In this document: piece after piece, positions 1-7,237 of the stretch
Layout: every line of letters begins with the position of its first letter
Position numbering within the stretch: the stretch's first letter is position 1
NCBI GenBank assembly: GCA_019243075.1
Contig: JAFAUV010000049.1
Span: forward strand, 1-24,343
Direction: 5' to 3'
Origin: Bradyrhizobium sp.
Lineage (GTDB): Bacteria > Pseudomonadota > Alphaproteobacteria > Rhizobiales > Xanthobacteraceae
Length of the DNA stretch: 24,343 bases
Position numbers and translations under genes: made by a program
Notes under the pieces: generated by a model
Told to the model about the DNA's origin: nothing
Database searches by the model: none
The model's input: only the letters and a program-made list of their open reading frames with translations

Positions 1-249
1 GTCCTCCTGGAAGATCGGCTTGGCATAGGGGCTGGCCGGGTCGATCCAGAACTCCAGCATGCCGCGGGTGCACGAGAAGGCGCCGGGAATTCTGCCGTCG
101 CGCTCGATCTCTCTGGGGTCGCGAATGTCGACGATGACGACATTGTCGTCCGAAGCGATCTCGATCGCGTCCGCCGCGCTGATGGTCTCGATCTCCGCAT
201 TGGCTTCGTCGACCAGCGCCTTGATGCCGCGGTGGATGGTCTGGGGCAT
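1..249 (-). CDS. Rhodanese-like domain protein (N-terminal part)
   Basis: Eighty-three codons are visible before the window edge cuts the gene. The start at 249 is preceded by AGGGAGAG. The protein opens MPQTIHRGIKALVDEANAEI and continues with an alpha/beta pattern ending in VVIVDIRDPREIERDGRIPG, which is the first strand and CH2A-type motif of a rhodanese domain. The catalytic-loop cysteine would lie beyond the edge, so whether it is an active sulfurtransferase cannot be judged. The gene lies 51 bp after the VWA gene on the same strand and is probably co-transcribed with it. The family carries sulfane sulfur on a cysteine; the substrate here is unknown. Confidence 0.8.
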   Translation of the reverse strand, partial: MPQTIHRGIKALVDEANAEIETISAADAIEIASDDNVVIVDIRDPREIERDGRIPGAFSCTRGMLEFWIDPASPYAKPIFQED

Positions 250-300
250 GGTCTCTCCCTTGATCCCGTTGGCGCGCCGTGGCGGCGTCCGGCATGCGGC

Positions 301-1476
301 TTATCGCACGAGTTCCTTCATCGCGTTCTCCAGCCCTTCGATCGTGATCGGGTACATGCGCTGCGAGAAGATCCGCCGAATGATGGTCGTCGATTCCGAA
401 TAGTCCCAGTGCTTCTGCGCCACCGGATTGAGCCATACTGCATGCGGATAGGTGCGGATGATGCGATCGAGCCAGACCGACCCCGCTTCCTCATTGACAT
501 GCTCGACCGAGCCGCCCGGCACCATGATCTCGTAAGGCGACATCGAGGCGTCGCCGACGAACACGACCTTGTAGTCGTGCGGATATTTGTGCAGCACGTC
601 CCAGGTCGGCGTGCGGTCGGTGAAACGCCGCTTGTTCTGCTTCCACACGCCTTCATAGAGGCAATTGTGGAAGTAGAAATATTCCATGTGCTTGAATTCG
701 CTTTTCGCCGCCGAGAACAGTTCCTCGACCTGCGCGATGTGGGAGTCCATCGAGCCGCCGATATCGAAGAACACCAGCACCTTGACCGCATTGCGCCGCT
801 CGGGCCGCATGACGACGTCGAGATAGCCGTGGTTTGCCGTCTCCTTGATCGTGGAGTCGAGGTCGAGTTCATCCGGCGCGCCGGTGCGGGCGAATCTGCG
901 CAGCCTTCGCAGCGCGATCTTGATGTTGCGGATGCCGAGTTCGACATTGCCGTCGAGATCCTTGAACTCGCGGCGGTCCCAAACCTTCACCGCACGGTTG
1001 TTGCGGTTTTTCTCCTGACCGATGCGGATGCCTTCGGGGTTATAGCCATGCGCACCAAAGGGCGAAGTGCCGGCGGTGCCGATCCATTTGTTGCCGCCCT
1101 GGTGCCGGCTTTTCTGCTCCTCGAGCCGCTTGCGCAACGTCTCCATGAGCTTGTCCCAGCCCATGGCCTCGATCTGCCTCTTCTCTTCCTCGGTGAGATA
1201 TTTCTCCGCGAGCTTCTTCAGCCACTCTTCGGGAATCTCGGCCTTGTCCATGGCCTCGAGCAGGCTTTCGAGCCCCTTGAATACGGTGCCGAAGACGCGA
1301 TCGAACTTGTCCAGATTGCGCTCGTCCTTCACCAGCGCCGCACGAGACAGATAGTAGAAGTTCTCCACCGTCTGTTCCGCGAGATCGGCGTCGAGCGCCT
1401 CCATCAGCGTCAGATATTCGCGCAAGGTCACGGGGACCTGGGCGTCGCGCAGCGAGGTGAAGAATTGCAGGAACAT
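301..1476 (-). CDS. CoxE-like VWA domain protein
   Basis: This 391-residue cytoplasmic protein has no signal peptide. Residues 1-130 are helical and highly charged. The von Willebrand A fold begins near residue 230 (VKVLVFFDIGGSMD). The metal-site motif reads D238-I-G240-G-S242, so the middle serine of the canonical DxSxS is glycine; I recall the same form in CoxE-like relatives. Proteins of this type work with MoxR AAA+ ATPases in metal-cofactor or complex maturation, and a MoxR gene starts about 460 bp away on the other strand. No CO-dehydrogenase structural genes are in view, so the client is unknown. The start has no obvious alternative, since the reading begins MFLQFFTSLRDAQVPVTLRE as family members do. 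Confidence 0.88.
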   Translation of the reverse strand: MFLQFFTSLRDAQVPVTLREYLTLMEALDADLAEQTVENFYYLSRAALVKDERNLDKFDRVFGTVFKGLESLLEAMDKAEIPEEWLKKLAEKYLTEEEKRQIEAMGWDKLMETLRKRLEEQKSRHQGGNKWIGTAGTSPFGAHGYNPEGIRIGQEKNRNNRAVKVWDRREFKDLDGNVELGIRNIKIALRRLRRFARTGAPDELDLDSTIKETANHGYLDVVMRPERRNAVKVLVFFDIGGSMDSHIAQVEELFSAAKSEFKHMEYFYFHNCLYEGVWKQNKRRFTDRTPTWDVLHKYPHDYKVVFVGDASMSPYEIMVPGGSVEHVNEEAGSVWLDRIIRTYPHAVWLNPVAQKHWDYSESTTIIRRIFSQRMYPITIEGLENAMKELVR

Positions 1477-1591
1477 GCGTTACAGATTGCCCGTCGCCAG
1501 CTGAAGGTCAAGGGCCGGACCGCCCTGGACCGGCAGGGTTTTTCATTTAGAATTGCACACCATCAAGGCGTTTTGGGCAGGGGCATCTTCC

Positions 1592-1837
1592 ATGGCAATC
1601 ATTGCAGCTCTGGTGATCGGTGCGATCGCCGGCTGGCTGGCCGGCTTGATCGTGCGCGGCGCCGGTTTCGGGCTGATCGGCAACATCGTCATCGGCATCC
1701 TTGGCGCGCTGGTCGCAAGCTGGATCCTGCCGCAGCTCGGGGTCATGCTCGCGGCCGGCAGGCTCGGCCAGATCCTGGATGCCACCATCGGCGCTGTGAT
1801 TATACTCGTCATACTATCCCTGGTCAGGCGCGCCTGA
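1592..1837 (+). CDS. GlsB/YeaQ/YmgE-type small membrane protein
   Basis: This is an 81-residue integral membrane protein with three hydrophobic, glycine-rich segments, at about residues 2-22, 27-48 and 60-77. It carries the family wording GAIAGWLAGLIVRGAGFG. The open frame extends upstream to 1553, but the methionine at 1592 is chosen because family members begin M-x-IIAAL and GCAGGGGC sits just upstream of it. Relatives are called transglycosylase-associated or general-stress membrane proteins; their biochemical role is not known. The gene sits alone between the divergent VWA and MoxR genes. Confidence 0.85.
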   Translation: MAIIAALVIGAIAGWLAGLIVRGAGFGLIGNIVIGILGALVASWILPQLGVMLAAGRLGQILDATIGAVIILVILSLVRRA

Positions 1838-1938
1838 CGCATCGCCCCATTCCCTCACCGAAGGCTGTTTCGGCTGATTTTTCCTGCTAAAGGCAGACTA
1901 GAACCGCTGCGCCCGGCGCGCCAACGAGGCAAGACGAG

Positions 1939-2781
1939 ATGAAATTCACCGGTACCAAGGATTATGTCGCGACCGAGGACCTCAAGGTCGCCGTCAACGC
2001 CTCGATCGTGCTCGAGCGCCCGCTTCTGGTGAAGGGCGAGCCCGGCACCGGCAAGACGGTGCTGGCCGAGGAAGTGGCAAAGGCGATCGGCGCGCCACTC
2101 CTCACCTGGCACATCAAGTCCACCACCAAGGCGCAGCAGGGCCTATACGAATATGACGCGGTCTCGCGCCTGCGCGACAGCCAGCTCGGCGACGCGCGCG
2201 TGTCCGACATCTCGAACTATATCAAGCGCGGCAAGCTGTGGGATGCCTTTACGTCCGCGAAGCGCCCGGTGCTCCTGATCGACGAGATCGACAAGGCCGA
2301 CATCGAATTCCCCAACGACCTGCTGCTCGAGCTCGATCGCATGGAGTTCTTCGTCTACGAGACCGGCGAGAACATCAAGGCGAAGCTGCGGCCTATCGTC
2401 ATGATCACCTCGAATAACGAGAAGGAGCTGCCGGACGCCTTCCTGCGCCGCTGCTTCTTTCATTACATCAAATTCCCCGACGCCGAGACCATGAGCCGGA
2501 TCGTCGACGTGCATTTTCCCGATATCAAGAAGCGCCTGGTGGAAGAGGCCTTGCGCATCTTCTTCGAGGTGCGCGAGGTGCCGGGATTGAAGAAGAAGCC
2601 TTCGACCTCCGAGCTGCTCGACTGGCTGAAGCTCCTGCTCAACGAGGACATCTCGCCGGAGATGCTGCGCGAGCGCGATCCGCGCAAGCTGATCCCGCCG
2701 CTGCACGGCGCTTTGCTCAAGAACGAGCAGGACGTGCACCTGTTCGAGCGGCTGGCGTTTCTGAGCCGGCGGGAAGTGTAA
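1939..2781 (+). CDS. MoxR-family AAA+ ATPase
   Basis: This 280-residue cytoplasmic ATPase shows Walker A GEPGTGKT at residues 33-40 and Walker B VLLIDEIDKAD at 111-121 (D115, E116). A sensor-1 asparagine lies in MITSNNEKELPDAFLRRC, with the arginine finger region just after. MoxR ATPases act as chaperones that load metal or assemble complexes with a VWA partner; the CoxE-like gene on the opposite strand is the obvious candidate. The length fits the short MoxR subgroup. The start is preceded by GAGGCAAGACGAG. The gene is convergent with brnA, with a 30-bp gap. Confidence 0.92.
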   Translation: MKFTGTKDYVATEDLKVAVNASIVLERPLLVKGEPGTGKTVLAEEVAKAIGAPLLTWHIKSTTKAQQGLYEYDAVSRLRDSQLGDARVSDISNYIKRGKLWDAFTSAKRPVLLIDEIDKADIEFPNDLLLELDRMEFFVYETGENIKAKLRPIVMITSNNEKELPDAFLRRCFFHYIKFPDAETMSRIVDVHFPDIKKRLVEEALRIFFEVREVPGLKKKPSTSELLDWLKLLLNEDISPEMLRERDPRKLIPPLHGALLKNEQDVHLFERLAFLSRREV

Positions 2782-2811
2782 GTTCCTCGATCTAGCTCCG
2801 CTTCGCTTCAA

Positions 2812-3102
2812 TCACGAGGCCTTGCGCTTGACCGCCTTGCGCAAGGTCGCGTCGATCCGCGATTGCCAGCCCGGCCCTGTCGCCTTGAAATGCGCAATTA
2901 CCTCCTGGCTGAGGCGCAAGGAGACGAGCTTCTTCGTCGGCGACTTGTTTGGACCTCGCCCCTTGCGAATTGATGTGCTGAGTTCGGGGAACACCTCAGA
3001 GAAGGGCCGGGCCTTGGCGAAATCCGCCTCTTTCAGCTCCGGATTGTCGCTGACTTCACGAAGGTCCCGCCTGGTATAGGCTGATTTCTTAGCGCTCGGC
3101 AT
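2812..3102 (-). CDS. brnA: BrnA-type antitoxin
   Basis: This 96-residue protein has a charged N-terminus and a C-terminal ribbon-helix-helix-like segment (KLVSLRLSQEVIAHFKATG, then a basic tail). The frame is open up to 3192, but the methionine at 3102 begins MPSAKKSAYTRRDLREVSDN, as expected for BrnA, and gives the usual length. It overlaps the brnT stop by 14 bp, so the two are translated from one message, toxin first. BrnA proteins bind and neutralise BrnT, and the complex represses its own promoter. The palindromic sites upstream of brnT fit that behaviour. Confidence 0.88.
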   Translation of the reverse strand: MPSAKKSAYTRRDLREVSDNPELKEADFAKARPFSEVFPELSTSIRKGRGPNKSPTKKLVSLRLSQEVIAHFKATGPGWQSRIDATLRKAVKRKAS

Positions 3103-3349
3103 AGAGTTTCCTTTCGCTACGATTTGCGGGCCGCATGCTGATAATGCTGACGCCCTCGCGACCCAGCCGGGCGAATACGACGACGACCACAATCTGGTTG
3201 TTCACGCCGACCGCGAACCAGCGCTTGCTCTTGTTGTGCGACGGAATGACCAAGGCGTGGTCGAAAAATGCCTCGTCAAGATCGGCGAAGTCGAGCCGGT
3301 GCTTGTCCAGATTGGCGAGACGCTTCGGTTTATCCCAAACGATTTCCAT
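3089..3349 (-). CDS. brnT: BrnT-type ribonuclease toxin
   Basis: This is an 86-residue BrnT protein. Near the N-terminus it has the family pattern WDKPKRLANLDKHRLDFADL, where each short element contributes to a RelE-like RNase fold. It ends with the strand-helix VSIISMRPANRSERKLYAE, where family members carry catalytic or binding Arg/Glu residues. BrnT toxins cleave RNA and stop growth until neutralised by BrnA. The ATG at 3349 is used; an in-frame GTG one codon upstream at 3352 is possible. Upstream is an AT-rich patch with two AGCT-centred near-palindromes. Nothing suggests inactivation, so the pair looks functional. Confidence 0.9.
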   Translation of the reverse strand: MEIVWDKPKRLANLDKHRLDFADLDEAFFDHALVIPSHNKSKRWFAVGVNNQIVVVVVFARLGREGVSIISMRPANRSERKLYAER

Positions 3350-3357
3350 CACTTTAA

Positions 3358-3403
3358 TGTAGCTATAATTTGGCGGCCGTCAAAGGCAATTTGTAGCTAC
3401 AAT
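3358..3403 (-). promoter_or_regulatory. brnTA promoter with two palindromic sites
   Basis: TTGTAGCTACAA at 3391-3402 is a perfect 12-bp palindrome. A near copy, TGTAGCTATAAT, occurs at 3358-3369, with centres 34 bp apart, about three helical turns. On the minus strand a possible -35 TTGCCT and -10 TATAGC with 16-bp spacing place the -10 on the gene-proximal copy. BrnA is known to autorepress, so these are probable BrnA operators. The assignment rests on position and symmetry only. Confidence 0.5.
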
Positions 3404-3500
3404 ATATAAATCAGCAACGTATCGAAAGACGGTGGGAGACCGACTTGCGGGAAGTCCGCCCCCAGGTGAAGAAAGAGCACCCGACCGGAATCCGGTAGCG

Positions 3501-5150
3501 CTAAGCCACCGCCATTTCCGGAAGCTTCGCCGCCTCCGGCGCAGCCTTGCCGCGGATCAGGTCACTGGCCTTGTCGGCGAGCATCATGGTCGAGGCATTG
3601 AGATTGGCCGAGATCATGCGCGGCATGATCGAGGCGTCGACCACGCGCAGGCCCTGCAGGCCGTGCACGCGCAATTGGTCGTCGACCACGGCCCAGCCGC
3701 TCTCGGCCGGTCCCATGCGGCAGGTGCAGCCGGGATGGAAGGTCGTGGTGCCACGCAGGGTCGCGGCGTGCAGGAACTCCTCGTCACTCTGCACCTTGGG
3801 ACCGGGGAAATCCTCATAGTCGTAGTAGGGCGCGAGCGGGGCGGATTTGAGCAGTCGGCGGGCCAGCTTCATGCCGGCGATGATGGTCCGGCGGTCGAGT
3901 TCATGGGTCAGATAGTTGGTCTGGATGATCGGCTGCTGGAACGGATCGCTAGAGCGGATCCGCACATAGCCGCGGCTTTCCGGACGCTGTTGCCAGGACG
4001 TCACCGTCATGCCGGGCAGGTCCTCGAGCGCGCCCTGTACGCCTTCCTTGTAGCTCGCGGGCGTGAAGGTGAGCTGTAGATCCGAGCTCTCTGTGGTCTC
4101 GCCGGAATGCCAGAAGCAATAGACCATGGTCGGCGATAGCGCGAGCAGGCCGCGCCGGGTCGTTGCCCATTTCAGCGCCTCCACCCAGAGACGCCAGCCC
4201 TGGCGGAGCTCGTTGATGGTCTTGATGTTCTTCACCCGCCCCACCGTGCGCGGCGCGTAATGGTCCTGCAGCCCCTCGCCGACCCCGGGCAGCGCGTGAC
4301 GCACCTCGATGCCGTGCGATTTCAACAGCTCCGGCGAGCCAATGCCGGACAATTGCAGAAGCTGCGGCGAGTTGTAGGAGCCGCCGCTGAGGATCACCTC
4401 CTTGGTGGCGCGCACTTCCACCGGCGCGCCGCCGCGTCCGCCCGCAAGATAGCGTACGCCAACCGCGCGCTTGCCCTCGAAGATGATGTTGGTCGCATGC
4501 GCATGCGTGCGTACATGCACATTCGGACGCTTGCGCGCCGGATGCAGGAACGCCTTCGCCGCGCTCATGCGCAGGCCGTTCTGGATCGTGCGCTGGCAGT
4601 AGGACACGCCCTCCTGGATAGCGCCGTTGTAATCGGGGTTCCTGGGAATCCCGAGACTGACGGCGCCGGCCATGAAGGCTTCGCAGAGCGGATCCTTCCA
4701 ATCCATGGTGGTGACGGTGAGGCTGCCATCGCGGCCGCGATAGGTCTCGTCGCCCTCGCCGACCCGCCGCTCTAGGCGCTTGAAGTAAGGCAGCACGTCA
4801 GCATAGCCCCAGCCGCGGTTGCCCATCTGCGCCCAAGTATCGAAATCCTGGCGCTGGCCGCGATTATAGATGTGACCGTTGATCGAGGAGGAGCCGCCGA
4901 GCGTCTTGCCGCGCGGCGCATAGATGCTGCGACCGCCAGTATAAGGGCCGGGCTCCTGCTGGTAGGCCCAGTTGATGCTTCTCATGTGGAAGGTCTTGAT
5001 GAAGCCCGCCGGCAGATGGATGTAGGGATGCCAGTCGCGGGGACCCGCCTCGAGTACACAGACGCTTGTGGTGGCGTCCTCGCTCAGGCGGTTGGCGAGC
5101 ACGCTGCCGGCGGAGCCGGAGCCGATGATCACATAATCGAACGTTTCCAT
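3501..5150 (-). CDS. GMC-family FAD-dependent oxidoreductase (choline dehydrogenase-like)
   Basis: This 549-residue flavoprotein starts directly with the Rossmann dinucleotide motif (GSGSAG; G10, G12, G15). It then shows GMC signature 1 around residues 80-100 (RGKTLGGSSSINGHIYNRG) and signature 2 at about 256-271 (GGSYNSPQLLQLSGIG). H472 in TFHPGCTCRMG and N518 in SANLNAST are at the positions of the catalytic His/Asn pair. The family oxidises alcohols such as choline, glucose or aryl alcohols. The substrate cannot be read from the sequence and no betaine genes are nearby. It follows the GNAT gene by 30 bp on the same strand, so the two may form an operon. The ribosome-binding site is weak. 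Confidence 0.9.
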   Translation of the reverse strand: METFDYVIIGSGSAGSVLANRLSEDATTSVCVLEAGPRDWHPYIHLPAGFIKTFHMRSINWAYQQEPGPYTGGRSIYAPRGKTLGGSSSINGHIYNRGQRQDFDTWAQMGNRGWGYADVLPYFKRLERRVGEGDETYRGRDGSLTVTTMDWKDPLCEAFMAGAVSLGIPRNPDYNGAIQEGVSYCQRTIQNGLRMSAAKAFLHPARKRPNVHVRTHAHATNIIFEGKRAVGVRYLAGGRGGAPVEVRATKEVILSGGSYNSPQLLQLSGIGSPELLKSHGIEVRHALPGVGEGLQDHYAPRTVGRVKNIKTINELRQGWRLWVEALKWATTRRGLLALSPTMVYCFWHSGETTESSDLQLTFTPASYKEGVQGALEDLPGMTVTSWQQRPESRGYVRIRSSDPFQQPIIQTNYLTHELDRRTIIAGMKLARRLLKSAPLAPYYDYEDFPGPKVQSDEEFLHAATLRGTTTFHPGCTCRMGPAESGWAVVDDQLRVHGLQGLRVVDASIMPRMISANLNASTMMLADKASDLIRGKAAPEAAKLPEMAVA

Positions 5151-5180
5151 CTTGGCTGATTTCGCTGTTTTGTGGCGCGG

Positions 5181-5777
5181 CTAGTCCCGCGGCTTGTCGT
5201 TGAGTTGGAAGTCGAGATGCGCCTTCACCGCCGGCCATTCGGCCGCGATGATGCTGAAGACCACAGTGTCGCGCAGCGCGCCGTTCGGCGCAATCTGGTG
5301 GCTGCGCAATATGCCGTCCTGCTTGGCGCCCAGCCGCTCGATGGCGCGCCGGCTCTGGTGGTTGAAGAAATGGGTGCGGAACTCTACCGCGATGCAGTTG
5401 AGGGCCTCGAAAGCGTGCCCGAGCAGCAGTAGTTTGCACTGGGTATTGAGCGGTGTGCGCTGCACTCTTTTGGCATACCAGGTCGAGCCGATCTCGACGC
5501 GACGGTTGGCCGCGTCGACGTTCATATAGGTCGTCATGCCCGCGATCGTGCCCGCGGCATCGAACACCGTGAACGGCAGCATCGATCCCGCCTTCTGCAG
5601 GCCGAGCCGCCGGTCGATCTCTTTGGTCATGTCATCCGGCTTCGGCACGGCGGTGTACCAGAGCTTGAACAGCTCGCCGTCTTTCACGGCTTCGACCAAG
5701 CTCGCCCCATGGTCGTGCGACAGCGGCTCGAGCCGTGCATGCTCGCCGCGAAGGGTAACGGGCTCAGGCCAGGGCAT
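5181..5777 (-). CDS. GNAT-family N-acetyltransferase (RimJ/RimL-like)
   Basis: This 198-residue protein follows the RimJ/RimL pattern. An N-terminal LRGEHARLEPLSHDH leads to a central FTVFDAAGTIAGMTTYMNVD strand pair. The acetyl-CoA loop region comes next, followed by LLLLGHAFEALNCIAVEF and then NHQSRRAIERLGAKQDG. In the CoA loop, the glycines of the usual RGTGVN pattern are replaced (QRTPLN), a mild oddity. The ATG at 5777 has AGGAG six bases upstream; a TTG one codon earlier is in frame. The substrate is probably a protein N-terminus or a small amine, but nothing here decides it. Confidence 0.85.
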   Translation of the reverse strand: MPWPEPVTLRGEHARLEPLSHDHGASLVEAVKDGELFKLWYTAVPKPDDMTKEIDRRLGLQKAGSMLPFTVFDAAGTIAGMTTYMNVDAANRRVEIGSTWYAKRVQRTPLNTQCKLLLLGHAFEALNCIAVEFRTHFFNHQSRRAIERLGAKQDGILRSHQIAPNGALRDTVVFSIIAAEWPAVKAHLDFQLNDKPRD

Positions 5778-5941
5778 CAATGTCTCCTAATTTGCGTCAT
5801 TGTAAAAGCGACGAAGCGAACCGGTTACGACCATTCGCGGCTGCTCCGGAAGGACCAGTTTCAAGAATTTCAAGCGCTGGACTGCATACCGTGACCGATA
5901 TTCCGCATGAGCGAGGAGCGACGATTGCGTCTACGCCCAGC

Positions 5942-6868
5942 TCATTTGTTCAAAAAATTCAGCGGCAAACCCGGCCTTGGCCAGTCCATCGCGATCAGTT
6001 CGCCTTTGCCGGACAGCGTGATGAAGGCGGTCTTCAGCTCGGGTCCGCCAAAGGCGATGTTGGTGGTGACGCGGTCGCCGGTCGGCACCTGCTCGAGCAG
6101 CGTGCCGTCCGGCGCAATCACCGAGATGCACCCCGAGATCAGCGTCGCAACGCAGATATTGCCGCTCGCTTCGACCGCGAGCGAGTCGAACATCTGGTAG
6201 CCGCCAAGGCCCGCGATCGGCTTTCCGCGCTCGCCACGGTAGATCACGTCGCGCGGCTTAAGCGTGCCGGGCGCCGAGATTTCGTACGCCCACAGCCGCG
6301 CGGTCGGCGTCTCCGCGACATAGAAGGTGTTCTCGTCCGGCGACAGGCCGATGCCGTTGGCCGGCAGCACGCCGAACACGACCTCGACGATCTCCGCCAT
6401 GCCGGGCCTGAGGTAATAGACCGCGCCGACATCCATCTCGCGGTGACGCCGCTTGCCGAGATCGGTGAACCACAATCCGCCATGCTTGTCGAACACGAGG
6501 TCGTTCGGCCCGCGCAGGCCATGCTCGCCGCACTTGTCGATGACGGTCTCGACCTTGCCGGATTGCAGGTCGACGCGCTGGATCGAGCCGCCGCGATAAT
6601 CATCCGCTTGCGGCCCCGGCATGATCATGTTGCGGGTCGGGATCCAGGAGAAGCCGCCATTGTTGCAGACATAGATCTTGCCGTCAGGACCGAGCGCCGC
6701 GCCGTTTGGACCGCCGGCCATCTCGGCGACCACTTCCTTGCGGCCATCGGGATAGATCCGCGTCAGGCGCTGTCCGCGGATCTCGACCAGTACGACCGAG
6801 CCGTCCGGCATCACCACAGGTCCTTCCGGAAATTCGAGACCGGTGGCGAGAACGCGAATCTTGCCCAT
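5942..6868 (-). CDS. SMP-30/gluconolactonase/LRE-family protein
   Basis: This 308-residue beta-propeller is probably cytoplasmic. Metal-ligand positions of the family are present: E15 in EFPEGP, N122 in GPNDLVFD, N171 in ANGIGLSPDE and D228 in FDSLAVEASGN. Members are calcium- or zinc-dependent lactonases that hydrolyse aldonolactones to sugar acids. The frame extends four codons upstream (MGGC), but GGGAGG lies just before the methionine at 6868, which is therefore taken as the start. The divergent neighbour is an enolase-superfamily dehydratase. A lactonase plus acid-sugar dehydratase is a common pairing for non-phosphorylated sugar catabolism, so a joint pathway is inferred. Confidence 0.88.
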   Translation of the reverse strand: MGKIRVLATGLEFPEGPVVMPDGSVVLVEIRGQRLTRIYPDGRKEVVAEMAGGPNGAALGPDGKIYVCNNGGFSWIPTRNMIMPGPQADDYRGGSIQRVDLQSGKVETVIDKCGEHGLRGPNDLVFDKHGGLWFTDLGKRRHREMDVGAVYYLRPGMAEIVEVVFGVLPANGIGLSPDENTFYVAETPTARLWAYEISAPGTLKPRDVIYRGERGKPIAGLGGYQMFDSLAVEASGNICVATLISGCISVIAPDGTLLEQVPTGDRVTTNIAFGGPELKTAFITLSGKGELIAMDWPRPGLPLNFLNK

Positions 6869-6897
6869 GCAACCTCCCATTATTCTCGATGCTTGCG

Positions 6898-6958
6898 CTT
6901 GTTGTTCTTGTTGTTCTTCTTGTTGTTGCAGTTCTTCTTGCGCGCTGGTTCTTGATTG
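6898..6958. repeat. Low-complexity TTGTTSTT tract
   Basis: The intergenic region 6869-7237 has no convincing gene. Just upstream of the SMP-30 gene it carries a pyrimidine-rich, triplet-like run of TTG, TTC and CTT units. On the minus strand this reads as purine-rich CAA/AAG/AAC units and would form an unstructured leader for that gene. Its length may vary between strains by slippage. Confidence 0.6.
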
Positions 6959-7037
6959 CAGACGAAAATGCCCGCGCTCGCAACATGCGCTGCTGCGTTA
7001 TGGCAAAGTGGCGCCGGCTTGCCAAGCAATCGCAGCC

Positions 7038-7116
7038 GGCCGCAAGGCTGCGTTGCGTTGCGGCCAACTCTCGGCGAGCGGCTAGCTCTCGATCGGCAGC
7101 CGGTGCATACTGCACC
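7038..7116. promoter_or_regulatory. Inverted repeats upstream of the dehydratase gene
   Basis: Two inverted repeats lie between the divergent SMP-30 and dehydratase genes. GGCCGCAA/TTGCGGCC (7038-7065) has a 12-bp loop, and GGTGCA-TAC-TGCACC (7102-7116) is a perfect 6-3-6 palindrome 122 bp before the dehydratase start. The second has the shape of a GntR- or LacI-type operator. No regulator gene is adjacent, so this is a candidate only. Confidence 0.3.
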
Positions 7117-7237
7117 CGCATTCGATCCGGGACCTCAACAAGCCGCCGAACAACAAGACTCCAAGCGCCGCCGGCAATAGCCTCAGGATCAATGCACGGC
7201 CGTGTCTTTGAGGACGCCAAAGACAAGAGAAACAATC

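Noticed and set aside
1523..1544. CCCTG/CAGGG hairpin followed by TTTTTC, terminator-like
   Set aside because: The stem is only 5 bp, and it lies between divergent genes with no plus-strand gene before it.
232..1890. 552-codon plus-strand frame opposite the VWA gene
   Set aside because: It is a shadow of the VWA coding strand, with H/R/D-rich low-quality composition.
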